Shown piece after piece: positions 1 to 8,654 of a DNA stretch of 64,000 bases. Under the pieces are notes generated by a model. It had not been told where the DNA came from. It saw nothing but the letters and a program-made list of their open reading frames with translations, and did no database searches. Positions within the stretch are counted from its first letter, which is position 1. Each line of letters starts with the position of its first letter. The DNA lies in NCBI RefSeq assembly GCF_963675635.1, contig NZ_OY776488.1:723740-787739 (forward strand), written 5' to 3'. The translations under genes were made by a program, and so were the position numbers. The DNA comes from an uncultured Pseudodesulfovibrio sp. GTDB taxonomy: Bacteria; Desulfobacterota; Desulfovibrionia; Desulfovibrionales; Desulfovibrionaceae.

Positions 1-262
1 ACTGGAAGACCATGCCGACCTCCATGCGAACCTTGTTGATATTGGTTTTTGGGTCGAGAACATCCACTCCGTCGATCATGATATGACCTGAATTGGCATG
101 TTCAAGCCGGTTGAGGCATCTGAGGAACGTGGACTTGCCGGACCCTGAAGGGCCGATAACCACCACCACTTCGCCGGGATTGATGTGGTATGACACATCG
201 TGCAGAGCCTGGACCTCGTGCGGGACGAAGAATGTTTTATATACGTTTTTGACGTCGATCAT
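1..262 (-). CDS. Polar amino-acid ABC transporter ATP-binding protein (3' end outside window)
   Basis: Only the first 87 codons are inside the window. The start codon is complement(260..262), just downstream of the permease stop, so the two genes are probably co-transcribed. The N-terminus begins [11 protein letters not shown] and carries the Walker A motif GPSGSGKST followed by FLRCLNRLE, the usual sequence of GlnQ/HisP-type ATPases. By family it energises uptake of a polar amino acid together with the permease and binding protein upstream. The Q-loop VFQ is just reached at the window edge; signature and Walker B motifs lie outside, so completeness cannot be judged. Confidence 0.93.
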   Translation of the reverse strand, partial: MIDVKNVYKTFFVPHEVQALHDVSYHINPGEVVVVIGPSGSGKSTFLRCLNRLEHANSGHIMIDGVDVLDPKTNINKVRMEVGMVFQ

Positions 263-266
263 TCTT

Positions 267-1277
267 TTAAACCTCCGCTGTCCTTTTTTCGAGATATTGA
301 ACGAACATGGACAGAGTGAATGTGATCACGAGGTACATGATTCCGCACAAAAACCAGAGTTCGTAAGGCATGAGGCTGGTGGTAACCGCCTCACGCGTCG
401 CCTTGGTTAATTCGCGAATTGCGATGACGCCGAGCAGGGAGGAGTCTTTGATCAGGCTGATGAACTGACCGGCCAAGGGGGGCAGTATACGTTTGAAAGC
501 CTGCGGCAGGATGATCTTGCGCATGGCTGTAGCCTTGGTCATGCCAAGTGACCGCGCTGCTTCCATCTGTCCCTTGTGAATGGACTGGATGCCTGCGCGG
601 ACGATTTCGGCTACGTAGGCACCGGCAAATATGGCGAGTGACGCTACTGCAAACCACATTTCCGGAATTTGGAAGAGGTCGGCTTTGGCCAATAGATTGT
701 TAATGATTGTTCCGAGTACGAAGTACCAGATCATGATCTGGACGAGCAAGGGAGAGCCTCGTATCAGTTCTATATAGGTAATGGCCCCCCACTTCAGGCA
801 GGGGTTTGTCGATATCCTTGCAAGGCCCGTGAACAGGCCGAGCATAATGCCGAGAAAGATGGAAACAAGGCTGACTTCGATAGTGACTAACAGGCCATCA
901 AGAAGCAGTCCCATCCTGCCTTCTTCGTAGACGCCTATGGGGTCACCCATGTAGATGGTGTCGCCAACGGACACGCGGACGTCGGAACCAGGAACCGTAT
1001 AGTATTCAGATTCGCCTCCGCCTTCTATGATGACAACGGAGTCATCACCTTTGTGACTGATGGAGGCCACCTGACCTTCGATTTCGGCCGTAACGTCTAT
1101 GGTTTCGACATAGTAGAAATATCTGGGAAGACGATTCCAACGCCAAATGTAATCAGCTTGCTCTGTGGCCCAGTAAAAGCCGCCGATGACAATGAAGAGC
1201 AGAACGAAATAGACTGCCTTCCAGAAAGTATTTTTGTTGAATCCTTTAGGGGCTCCAACGGTATCAGTATCTGTCAT
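267..1277 (-). CDS. Polar amino-acid ABC transporter permease with extra N-terminal periplasmic domain
   Basis: 336 residues, against about 220 for an ordinary HisM/GlnP permease. The C-terminal ~215 residues are the standard fold, with the EAA-loop segment [20 protein letters not shown] contacting the ATPase. The first ~120 residues hold one membrane segment (about 18-38) followed by a beta-rich stretch (about 60-118, with [16 protein letters not shown] and [15 protein letters not shown]) that resembles a barrel-sandwich (lipoyl/biotinyl-like) fold and would lie in the periplasm. It is in the same operon as the solute-binding protein upstream and the ATPase downstream. The substrate is not readable from sequence. 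The family call is firm; the role of the extra domain is unknown. Confidence 0.93.
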   Translation of the reverse strand: MTDTDTVGAPKGFNKNTFWKAVYFVLLFIVIGGFYWATEQADYIWRWNRLPRYFYYVETIDVTAEIEGQVASISHKGDDSVVIIEGGGESEYYTVPGSDVRVSVGDTIYMGDPIGVYEEGRMGLLLDGLLVTIEVSLVSIFLGIMLGLFTGLARISTNPCLKWGAITYIELIRGSPLLVQIMIWYFVLGTIINNLLAKADLFQIPEMWFAVASLAIFAGAYVAEIVRAGIQSIHKGQMEAARSLGMTKATAMRKIILPQAFKRILPPLAGQFISLIKDSSLLGVIAIRELTKATREAVTTSLMPYELWFLCGIMYLVITFTLSMFVQYLEKRTAEV

Positions 1278-1302
1278 TGATTAACTCGGTAAGGTAAAGA
1301 AC

Positions 1303-1342
1303 GGAAAAAAAGTCCGGGGATCGCGCATGCACGATCCCCGGA
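1303..1342 (-). terminator. Intra-operon hairpin between binding-protein and permease genes
   Basis: An 11-bp perfect inverted repeat (1313-1323 with 1332-1342) is followed on the minus strand by a run of seven T. It lies between the solute-binding protein stop and the permease start. In ABC operons such a leaky terminator typically gives more binding protein than permease and ATPase. Confidence 0.8.
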
Positions 1343-1356
1343 AGATTCTGTGTGGT

Positions 1357-2181
1357 TTACTGAACGTCTTTGAGCCAGTTGTTGGAGCCGAACCACTTAT
1401 TGTAGATTCGGTCATAACGGCCATCGTTCTTCATCTGAACAAGGAAGTTGTTGAGCCAGTTCAGGAAGTCAGGATCACCCTTGTTGATAGCCCAGCCAAG
1501 AGGTTCGTAGGTGAAGGGCTTGTCCAGAAATTTCATGCCAGCGTCTTTACCGCGCTGAGCATAGAAGATGGAGGTCATGGGCAGATCATATACGGTGGCG
1601 GTAGCCTTGCCGTTCAGAGCCTCCAGCATGGCTTGATCTTCCATTTCAAAAGATTTGTATTGCGCTTTAGGGAACGTGCGCTTTGCAGCCTGTTCACCGG
1701 TTGTGCCAAGCTTGGAAGTGATGATGTATTTGGGGTTGTTCAGATCTTTGAAAGTCTTGATTTCGTCAGCCCATTTTTTGTTGATCAGAGCTGTCTGACC
1801 GACAACAAGGTAGGGGTTGGCAAAGTTTACTTTCAGGTTGCGTTCCTGATTAACGGTCATGCCGGAAGCGATGAGGTCATACTTGTTGGACAAAAGACCG
1901 GGGATAATTCCGTCCCAGGCGGTGTTGACGATGGTCAACTTGACGCCCATGGCCTTGGCCATTTCTTTGCACATGTCAATGTCAAAGCCAACGATCTGAC
2001 CTTTTTTGTCGGTCATTTCAAATGGCATGTACCCGGCTTCGGTGCCGATGCGCAGTTCGCCGCTTTGGACGACTTTTTCCAGGGTGGATTTCTTGGCGAG
2101 TTCGATATCAGCCGCCTGAGCCGACACCGCGGCGCACAACAGTAGAGAGAGCGCAGCCAGAATGGTAATAATGCGTTTCAT
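1357..2181 (-). CDS. Polar amino-acid ABC transporter substrate-binding protein
   Basis: 274 residues from ATG at complement(2179..2181), which follows GGAGGAAAGG. The reading frame stays open further upstream, but that part has no signal-peptide character. The signal peptide MKRIITILAALSLLLCAAV ends at AQA. The mature protein has the family-3 solute-binding pattern: SGELRIGTEAGYMPFEM, then GFDIDMCKEMAKAMG, then the interdomain region GMTVNQERNLKVNFANPY. It captures the substrate in the periplasm and delivers it to the downstream permease. The exact amino acid cannot be assigned. First gene of the operon, preceded by a ~240-base leader with three degenerate repeats. Confidence 0.95.
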   Translation of the reverse strand: MKRIITILAALSLLLCAAVSAQAADIELAKKSTLEKVVQSGELRIGTEAGYMPFEMTDKKGQIVGFDIDMCKEMAKAMGVKLTIVNTAWDGIIPGLLSNKYDLIASGMTVNQERNLKVNFANPYLVVGQTALINKKWADEIKTFKDLNNPKYIITSKLGTTGEQAAKRTFPKAQYKSFEMEDQAMLEALNGKATATVYDLPMTSIFYAQRGKDAGMKFLDKPFTYEPLGWAINKGDPDFLNWLNNFLVQMKNDGRYDRIYNKWFGSNNWLKDVQ

Positions 2182-2233
2182 CCTTTCCTCCAGTAACAAT
2201 TGGGTTTGTGGTATGCTTAGGTTCTGGTGTGCC

Positions 2234-2390
2234 GTTCGGGTTAAAACGGCATGCCAGAGAGTGCTTGGAGCCATTGTCTTGGCAGTTGTCCGGGTTAAAC
2301 AATCGCCACTTGACTTGGTCCTGTGCCTCGATTTGCTGTCCGGGTTAAAACAGCATGACGAGGGCTTGGTCCTTGACGCCTGCCCAATGA
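2234..2390. repeat. Three degenerate ~50-bp tandem repeats in the leader of the ABC operon
   Basis: The core GTYCGGGTTAAA occurs at 2234, 2288 and 2338 (spacings 54 and 50). Each copy is followed about 15-20 bases later by a RCTTGG-like block and a less conserved tail. The unit is seen on the plus strand, but the region is upstream of the minus-strand binding-protein gene, so in the transcript the core reads as TTTAACCCGRAC. No protein is encoded convincingly across it. Confidence 0.7.
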
Positions 2391-2417
2391 ACAAAATTGT
2401 CTTTTGAGCGAAGCTAT

Positions 2418-2446
2418 TGTTTAGCCTTAATGGTGGGAAATTTCAA
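2418..2446 (-). promoter_or_regulatory. Possible sigma70-type promoter of the ABC operon
   Basis: On the minus strand TTGAAA (2441-2446) and TAAACA (2418-2423) are separated by 17 bases. This would place the three leader repeats inside the 5' untranslated region. The rest of the stretch 2447-2696, up to the divergent hybrid kinase, shows no gene. The boxes match the consensus only moderately. Confidence 0.3.
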
Positions 2447-2696
2447 GAAAGTTTCTTATGGTGTCGATATCGAGTTGTTTCCGGTGTTAGTGTCTAACGA
2501 AATAAAATGACTAAGGTTGTTGACTGGCAATGCCTGTCGGCTGTTTTAAACAGATTGTCTGGGTGATATGTTGTCGTTTTCCAATGTTGTAATAATGTGA
2601 TCTCGCTCAGAAAACAGTCATATTAACGGGGTGACTCCTGAGCGGTGGGTATGGTAGCTGTGGAGCTGTTGAACCACTGCATGAGGGAGATGTTGC

Positions 2697-4268
2697 ATGC
2701 CGACAGAGACTATTTTGCTAGTAGAAGATGACATCATGGCCCGAATGGATATTCAGAGCGCTTTGGACCGGGCCGGATATGGTGTTGTCGGACATGCCGT
2801 CAGTGGAGACAGTGCCATCGAGATGGCAGATTTACAGAAGCCGGATATAGTAATCATGGATGTCCAACTTGAAGGAACCATGGACGGAGTGGAGGCTGCC
2901 AGTGAGATTATACGTCGTTTTGATATTCCGGTTATTTATCTGACCGAGGTGGCGGACGAGGAAACGGTGAGCTGGGCAAAGTCCATGGGACCACTCGGTT
3001 ATCTGGTCAAACCTGTTGATTACAACGAACTCAAATTCGCTATTGAAATAGGTCTGTATAAACACCAGATGGAGGGGCAACTGAGAAAAGCCAAGCGTGA
3101 AGCCGAGGCGGCCAACAGAGCCAAAACCTCTTTTTTAGCCACGGTCAGCCATGAGCTCCGCACTCCCATGAATGGTGTGCTTGGCATGACGGAGTTGTTG
3201 CTCATGTCTGATCTAGGTGATCCGTATCGGGAGCATGTTCAGCTTATTCGTGAATCGTCAATTTCCTTATTGTCAGTATTGAATCAGATTATTGATTATT
3301 CAAAAATGGAGGCCAGTTCGCTTCCGGTTCGGGAGATGGATTTTCGTCTGGAAGATATGGTTTCCGGGGTGTTGTCTCAACATAAGAGGGCAGCCCGGTT
3401 CAAAGGTGTTACACTTGAATACTCAATTTCCCCGGATATTCCCGGTTGGATCAAAGGGGATACCTCTAAGGTGAGGCAAATTCTGGGCAATCTTGTCAGT
3501 AATGCTGTGAAATTTACCTCGTCCGGTCAGGTCATGGTGGATGTATCACCGCCCAGCAATGGTGATGCAGCTTTCGCTGCAGATCGAGCAGTAGATCTGG
3601 CAGTTCAGGTATTGGTTCAGGATACTGGCATTGGTATTCCATCGGAAAAACTGCATGATATTTTTGAGAGTTTCAATCTGGCTGAGGACCATCTGAGCCA
3701 TACTACTGGGGGCCTGGGCCTGGGGCTCGCAATCGTCAGCAGGCTAGTGAACGCGCTTGGTGGTGTAATAAAGTGTTCCAGTGTCGAGGGGAAGGGGAGT
3801 ATCTTCTCTGTTATTCTGCCGTTTAATCGGAGTCGATACGAAGATCAGTCCCCTTCAGCTGCCGTGTTGGGGGATCACTCCCCGCTCAAGGGAGCGAGAG
3901 TTCTTGTGGCAGAAGACGATCTGGTCAATCAACGCTACATCGTCCGATTGCTTGAAAAGATGGGGTGCGATGTGACTTTGGTCGAAGACGGCGGGCAGGC
4001 TGTGGACATGCTCAGGGAACGACGGTTTGATATTGTCTTCATGGACGTGGAGATGCCCTCCATGAACGGTATTGAAGCAACTCGACTCATCAGGAAGTCA
4101 GAGACCGGCTGCCTGGACCCCGATGTTCCCATTGTTGCCCTGACGGCTCGTGCCATGTGGGGAGATGAGCAGAGATGTATTCACGTCGGCATGAATGATT
4201 ATGTTGCCAAACCCGTGAGCATTGACACTATAGCTGCTATCATACAATCAACCTTGAACAATGAGTAA
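2697..4268 (+). CDS. Hybrid sensor histidine kinase, REC-HisKA-HATPase-REC
   Basis: 523 residues, cytoplasmic, no membrane segment. Domain order: receiver (about 1-120, phospho-acceptor Asp55 in [10 protein letters not shown]), linker helix (120-145), HisKA with His152 in [13 protein letters not shown], HATPase (about 255-375, with [10 protein letters not shown] and [12 protein letters not shown]), and a second receiver (about 395-520, Asp450 in [13 protein letters not shown]). With no sensor domain, the input is probably phosphotransfer from another kinase onto the N-terminal receiver. No output regulator is adjacent. The next gene starts 40 bases downstream and may be co-transcribed. The signal is unknown. 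Confidence 0.95.
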   Translation: MPTETILLVEDDIMARMDIQSALDRAGYGVVGHAVSGDSAIEMADLQKPDIVIMDVQLEGTMDGVEAASEIIRRFDIPVIYLTEVADEETVSWAKSMGPLGYLVKPVDYNELKFAIEIGLYKHQMEGQLRKAKREAEAANRAKTSFLATVSHELRTPMNGVLGMTELLLMSDLGDPYREHVQLIRESSISLLSVLNQIIDYSKMEASSLPVREMDFRLEDMVSGVLSQHKRAARFKGVTLEYSISPDIPGWIKGDTSKVRQILGNLVSNAVKFTSSGQVMVDVSPPSNGDAAFAADRAVDLAVQVLVQDTGIGIPSEKLHDIFESFNLAEDHLSHTTGGLGLGLAIVSRLVNALGGVIKCSSVEGKGSIFSVILPFNRSRYEDQSPSAAVLGDHSPLKGARVLVAEDDLVNQRYIVRLLEKMGCDVTLVEDGGQAVDMLRERRFDIVFMDVEMPSMNGIEATRLIRKSETGCLDPDVPIVALTARAMWGDEQRCIHVGMNDYVAKPVSIDTIAAIIQSTLNNE

Positions 4269-4308
4269 AACTGTCGGAATACCGGCATCCCGCGGAGCAT
4301 GATTCATC

Positions 4309-5415
4309 ATGAGTGACGATAAAAATCCAGTCCCGTTGCTGAACGGGGGGATATACAAAGTTTTCTTTGTCCTGCTATTTTCCCTTTCACTGTATCTGGG
4401 TTTCTCCCTGATACAGCCCTTTCTGCATACGTTGATATTTTCAACGGTGCTCGCGGTTCTTTTTGCCCCAGTTTTTGTATGGGCTCTGAAGCTCTGCAAG
4501 GGACGGCGTAACCTGGCTTCTGCCATTACGGTTTCCATCATAGTTTTTGCGTTGCTTCTTCCGATGGCTTTCATTGTCATGGCCCTTATCAGTCAGGGAG
4601 TTGAATCGCTCATTTCATTGAATCAATGGGTGGCGCAAGGGTTATATAAATCTCACGTCAGTCTCGATATGTTGGATAAATACGTCCATATGATCAATGA
4701 AAAGTTGCCGTTCCTGCGGATTGACGAAGTGGATATCAAGGCGAGTGTGATTCAGTACTCTCGGCAGTTTGCTCAGGGAATGCTGACTTTCGGAACTGAT
4801 CTGGTGAGGAATGGAGCCAAATTTATTCTGCATTTTTTGCTTATGGTCTTTATCCTTTTCTACTTCCTGCGTGACGGAGCCAAGATGGTTGCGTACATTA
4901 AACACTTGTCCCCTCTTCGGAGACAACAAGAGGATTTCATTATTGATTCACTCAAGCGCGTGGCGCGTGGGGTTCTCATGGGCTGCCTGTTGGTGGCAAT
5001 ACTTCAAGGGATTGCCGGTGGAGTCGGTCTGGCTGTTGTCGGTATTCCTGCCTTTTTCTGGGGTGCCATCATGGCGTTGTCCTCATTGATCCCCGTACTT
5101 GGAACCGGATTGATCTGGGTTCCCTCCGTCTTGTACCTTTTTCTTGTCGGTGACTGGAAGATGGCTCTGTTTCTGGCTTTGTACTGCGGAATCTTCGTGG
5201 TCGGCATAGATACAATTCTTCGACCGATCTTTATGCGTGAGGCGGCTCGCGTTTCCACCTTCTATATACTTCTGGCCATCCTCGGCGGCGTTTATTCATT
5301 TGGTATGCTGGGCATTTTTTATGGTCCGCTCATCTTGAGTTTCGTCATGGTCATGCTGCAAATCTACATTGAGGAATATGCCGAGGACCTCAAGGATTCC
5401 GAGGAATGTGACTAA
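4309..5415 (+). CDS. AI-2E family transporter (PerM-like membrane protein)
   Basis: 368 residues with hydrophobic segments near the N-terminus (about 17-55 and 65-90), a central amphipathic region, then closely spaced membrane helices from about 170 to the end. The C-terminal half has the family pattern GIPAFFWGAIMALSSLIPVLG and the terminal FYGPLILSFVMVMLQIY. Family members (TqsA, PerM and others) export autoinducer-2 or act as antiporters; the substrate cannot be read from the sequence. Its stop shares one base with the start of the MltA gene, so translation is probably coupled. Confidence 0.9.
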   Translation: MSDDKNPVPLLNGGIYKVFFVLLFSLSLYLGFSLIQPFLHTLIFSTVLAVLFAPVFVWALKLCKGRRNLASAITVSIIVFALLLPMAFIVMALISQGVESLISLNQWVAQGLYKSHVSLDMLDKYVHMINEKLPFLRIDEVDIKASVIQYSRQFAQGMLTFGTDLVRNGAKFILHFLLMVFILFYFLRDGAKMVAYIKHLSPLRRQQEDFIIDSLKRVARGVLMGCLLVAILQGIAGGVGLAVVGIPAFFWGAIMALSSLIPVLGTGLIWVPSVLYLFLVGDWKMALFLALYCGIFVVGIDTILRPIFMREAARVSTFYILLAILGGVYSFGMLGIFYGPLILSFVMVMLQIYIEEYAEDLKDSEECD

Positions 5416-6635
5416 TGTGTGTACGAGCGATTTTCTTTGTTTTCATGACGACTATGCTGTGTATTTTTTGGGGATGTGGTCCAGAAACAAGCCGACTTCC
5501 TCCAATAGATGAAACGCCGACCTATATTCCTCTTGATACGAATGAGGCCGAAGATCTGGCAGACAGTTTGTCCAGCCGGTTGCAGGGAATGCAGTCGTGG
5601 ACTGAACTCCGGCCTGCACTGGAAAAAAGCCTTCGGTATATACGATCACGCCAACAGGATGCAGTCTGCGTTGATCAGGTAGGGCTACGGATGACATGGG
5701 CGCAGCTTGGCGAATCCGTGACTGAACTGCTTGGCATGCTGGAGTCGTTGGATCAGGATCCGCGCATTGTTGCGGAATATTTCCAGTGGTTAAAACTCAA
5801 CCCTGGTACGTTGTTGACTGGCTACTACGAGCCGTGGTTGTCGGCTTCCATGACGCAAGATGAAAAATATAAATACCCCCTCTATGGTGTGCCGGACGAC
5901 CTCAAAACTGTTCGATTGAGCAACTTCCATCCTCGATGGAAAGGACAGTCTCTTGTGTATCGCATGGGAGAGGATGGTATTGAGCCGTACTATGATCGAG
6001 AAGCCCTTGATGGTGAACGTGTTCTGGGTGGGAAAGGTCAGGAAGTTGCCTGGGCTTCTGATTTGGTGGATGTTTTTTTCCTTCATATAGAAGGGTCTGG
6101 TCGCCTGGCGTTTCCAGATGGCAGCACCAAGCACATTCTGTATGCTGGAAAGAACGGTCATCAGTATGTCTCCATCGGCCGTCTGCTCATCGACAAAGGG
6201 TATGTCCCCAAGGAAGAAATGAGTATGCAGCGTATTCGGGCTTTTCTCCACGAGAACCCGGACAAGGTCGAGGATATTCTCAATGCCAATCCGAGTTATG
6301 TTTTTTTTAGGTTGGCAGATGAAGGTCCCTACGGTGCCTTTGGAGGTATCCTGACGCCGCGTGTTAGTGTCGCCGTCGACAGAAACATGATCCCACTTGG
6401 GAGTGTGGTTGCACTGAAAACGTCGCTGCTGAGTGAAGACGGTGACTCCGATTCCTTTATGTCTTTGGTCTTGGCTCAAGATACAGGTGGAGCCATCAAG
6501 GGAACGCGTATGGATTTGTTTTGCGGTTCCGGCGAGGAAGCAGCAGTCCTGGCAGGTCACCTTCAGGCGGATTCCGAAGTTTTCATGCTTGTGAGCAAGA
6601 AGGTTCTTGCGTCGGTTCAACAAGACAAGGATTAG
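5415..6635 (+). CDS. mltA: Membrane-bound lytic murein transglycosylase A (lipoprotein)
   Basis: 406 residues. The N-terminus MCVRAIFFVFMTTMLCIFWG is followed by Cys, which suits a lipoprotein signal. The MltA domain (about 110-300) contains TGYYEPWLSAS and ALDGERVLGGKGQEVAWASD, followed by the 3D domain with AQDTGGAIKGTRMDLFCGSG, which carries the catalytic aspartates of this family. It cleaves the MurNAc-GlcNAc bond of peptidoglycan with anhydro-MurNAc formation, at the outer-membrane face of the periplasm. It overlaps the upstream AI-2E gene by one base. Confidence 0.94.
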   Translation: MCVRAIFFVFMTTMLCIFWGCGPETSRLPPIDETPTYIPLDTNEAEDLADSLSSRLQGMQSWTELRPALEKSLRYIRSRQQDAVCVDQVGLRMTWAQLGESVTELLGMLESLDQDPRIVAEYFQWLKLNPGTLLTGYYEPWLSASMTQDEKYKYPLYGVPDDLKTVRLSNFHPRWKGQSLVYRMGEDGIEPYYDREALDGERVLGGKGQEVAWASDLVDVFFLHIEGSGRLAFPDGSTKHILYAGKNGHQYVSIGRLLIDKGYVPKEEMSMQRIRAFLHENPDKVEDILNANPSYVFFRLADEGPYGAFGGILTPRVSVAVDRNMIPLGSVVALKTSLLSEDGDSDSFMSLVLAQDTGGAIKGTRMDLFCGSGEEAAVLAGHLQADSEVFMLVSKKVLASVQQDKD

Positions 6636-6640
6636 ATGTT

Positions 6641-7072
6641 ATGGGTACTTCTTCAAAAAAAGATACATCGATGCAGTATGTGGCATTATTCGAAAAGGAC
6701 AAGCAGGGGTATTCGGTGACTTTTCCGGATTTCCCTTTGTGTACCACCTGTGGTGAAACCTTGGATGAGGCTGTTGACCACGCCCATGAAGCCTTAGCAA
6801 TGTTCGTCGAAAACCTTGTTGAAGACGGTAAAACGTTGCCTGAGCCATTAGAAAAGAAGATAATTATGGCTCAATCTGAAAATAAGTCAAAAAAAGCTAT
6901 AAAAATTTCCGTTAAAGGCGACGGAACTGATTTTGAAGAGTTCGAACTTGTCATGCACACCCACCTTTTGGAGAGAATTGAGAAGTGTTGCCTGAAAAAC
7001 AACATTTCTCCGGCTGACTTCTTGGCAATGGCAGCCAGAAAAGCACTCGATTCAGACGAATTTGTCGGCTAA
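6641..7072 (+). CDS. HicB-family antitoxin-like protein, no HicA partner
   Basis: 143 residues from ATG 6641; ATG 6671 (MQYVALFEK) is an alternative start and neither has a strong ribosome site. The N-terminal half is the HicB fold (YSVTFPDFPLCTTCG, then ETLDEAVDHAHEALAMF). The C-terminal ~30 residues (LLERIEKCCLKNNISPADFL) look like a ribbon-helix-helix or helical DNA-binding tail. HicB proteins neutralise the mRNA interferase HicA, but no HicA-sized frame lies on either side: mltA ends 5 bases upstream and 445 gene-free bases follow. It may therefore be an orphan regulator. Confidence 0.8.
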   Translation: MGTSSKKDTSMQYVALFEKDKQGYSVTFPDFPLCTTCGETLDEAVDHAHEALAMFVENLVEDGKTLPEPLEKKIIMAQSENKSKKAIKISVKGDGTDFEEFELVMHTHLLERIEKCCLKNNISPADFLAMAARKALDSDEFVG

Positions 7073-7517
7073 ATTGAATTAATTTCATTTTCCTTTTATT
7101 AATTAATCATTCTGCTTTGAAATATAGGGTAATTTTTCCCCTGTGTTTCGTGCAGTCTACGATATCGTCTTGTCTTCAGACTGATGATGCTAAACATTTT
7201 TGTCAAAATCTATGAATGTGCTGGGGTTGCAGGTTCATCTGTTTTCCCCTACCGTTTTCACAGAGGGAGAATGGTGAACGTGCTCCTTGCCTGTGAGTTT
7301 TGTGCCAAGTCGTATTGCATAATTGTGAATATCGTTACATTTCGATGATGACTAGGCTGAAAACACCGACCAGTCGTAAGGGGCGTATTCGCTGAATCTC
7401 AGATTCGGGAGTCTGATGGCTGATAGAGCCGATATGTTGTCTACTGTCTACCAGAGTGTAGTATTGACTGCCCGTATGTGATCCAATCATCCTGTAACAA
7501 TGGAGTGAGGCGAGAGC
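7073..7517 (+). promoter_or_regulatory. Gene-free leader upstream of glutamate synthase, with candidate promoter
   Basis: 445 bases without a convincing gene. A possible promoter TTGTCT (7437-7442), 16 bases, TAGTAT (7459-7464) lies 53 bases before the first glutamate synthase gene. A perfect 13-base palindrome GAATCTCAGATTC (7394-7406) sits just upstream of it and could be an operator. A sigma54 -24/-12 element with correct spacing was looked for and not found. The first part (7073-7120) is AT-rich, without a clear terminator. Confidence 0.35.
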
Positions 7518-8654
7518 ATGTGCCGATTATTTGCGCTGACAAGCCGTGATCCGGTGTCACCCATGCGCGCTATCGACGCCCTCAACGTAATGAAGGAAGG
7601 GCATGATGGTTCTGGCGTAGGGTTGTTTTTGAGCGGTCTGGGAGGAGCCTTCGAAGAGCTGAAGGAGTACCCAGTCCTGTCTGGCATTTTTACGGAACCC
7701 GGATTGGCCCGTGTCTTTGAATATATGTCAGACAAGGGGTTCCGGTCTAAATATTCCGTGATGTTCAAGCCGGATTCAGAACCGCCTGTGGGGACTCCCA
7801 AGCGGGGAACCTATGCCTCCATTGCATATAAAATTCCCAGTGAATGGGGCAATCGGACACAGGAAGAGGTTGATCGCGGTCTGGTCCAGATGCGCCTTGA
7901 TCTGCGTGCAATGGGCGAGGAGATCGGTGGCATCATGGTCTTTTCGTTCTGGCCTGATACCATCATGATCAAGGAAGTGGGAGACCCCATGGCCATGGGG
8001 GAATATCTCCAGCTTGGTCGCAAGGAACTTTACGCCAGACACATCATGGCGCAGGGACGGCAAAATACCAACTACGCCATTGATTTATATGCCTGTCATC
8101 CGTTTTTCATGGAGGGTATCTCTACCATGACTAATGGTGAAAATACGGCGTTCCTTCCCATTCGCGAATATCTTATGTCCCGGGGCGTCACAGGGTATCA
8201 GGGCTATCAGTCCGATTCAGAGGTGTTCACCCATATCGCGCATTTTACCACCAAGAGGCTTGGTCTGGACATCAGTGCATACAAGCATGTCATCACGCCT
8301 ATGAGTGATGAAGAAATGGCGGATCATCAGGATCGTGAGTTCCTGTCCAATCTGAAAAGGTCTTGCCGCAAGCTCATTATTGACGGCCCCAACTGTATCA
8401 TAGGGTGTTTGCCTGACGGTTCCATGTTCATGGCGCAGGATCGCAAAAAATTGCGGCCCGGCGTGGTCGGCGGCAATCCGGAACTTGGTATCTACGGATT
8501 TTCCTCCGAGATATGCGGATTGAATGCCGCCATTCCCGAACGTGATCGGACCAAGGATTTTCAACCCATGCATCTCGACACGGCAATCGTCGGACCTGAC
8601 TGCCGGGAGGTTTTCCAATGCTCTCAGAAAGACCCATTACGCCTTCAACGTTAA
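7518..8654 (+). CDS. Glutamate synthase, glutamine amidotransferase subunit (class II GATase)
   Basis: 378 residues. It starts MCRLFALTSRDP, so removal of Met exposes Cys2, the nucleophile of class II (Ntn) glutaminases. The pattern KEGHDGSGVGLF continues the family. The protein equals the N-terminal GATase domain of ordinary large-subunit GltB, here as a separate gene as in archaeal-type enzymes. It would release ammonia from glutamine for the FMN-containing partner encoded next. The two genes overlap by 37 bases. First gene of a three-gene operon. Confidence 0.92.
   Translation: MCRLFALTSRDPVSPMRAIDALNVMKEGHDGSGVGLFLSGLGGAFEELKEYPVLSGIFTEPGLARVFEYMSDKGFRSKYSVMFKPDSEPPVGTPKRGTYASIAYKIPSEWGNRTQEEVDRGLVQMRLDLRAMGEEIGGIMVFSFWPDTIMIKEVGDPMAMGEYLQLGRKELYARHIMAQGRQNTNYAIDLYACHPFFMEGISTMTNGENTAFLPIREYLMSRGVTGYQGYQSDSEVFTHIAHFTTKRLGLDISAYKHVITPMSDEEMADHQDREFLSNLKRSCRKLIIDGPNCIIGCLPDGSMFMAQDRKKLRPGVVGGNPELGIYGFSSEICGLNAAIPERDRTKDFQPMHLDTAIVGPDCREVFQCSQKDPLRLQR

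Noticed and set aside
2234-2390. A short CRISPR array
   Set aside because: Only three units, conserved over just ~12 bases, with spacer-like parts that are themselves similar, and no cas genes.
7073-7517. Glutamine riboswitch or sigma54 promoter upstream of glutamate synthase
   Set aside because: No recognisable glnA-type fold and no GG-N10-GC element with correct spacing were found.
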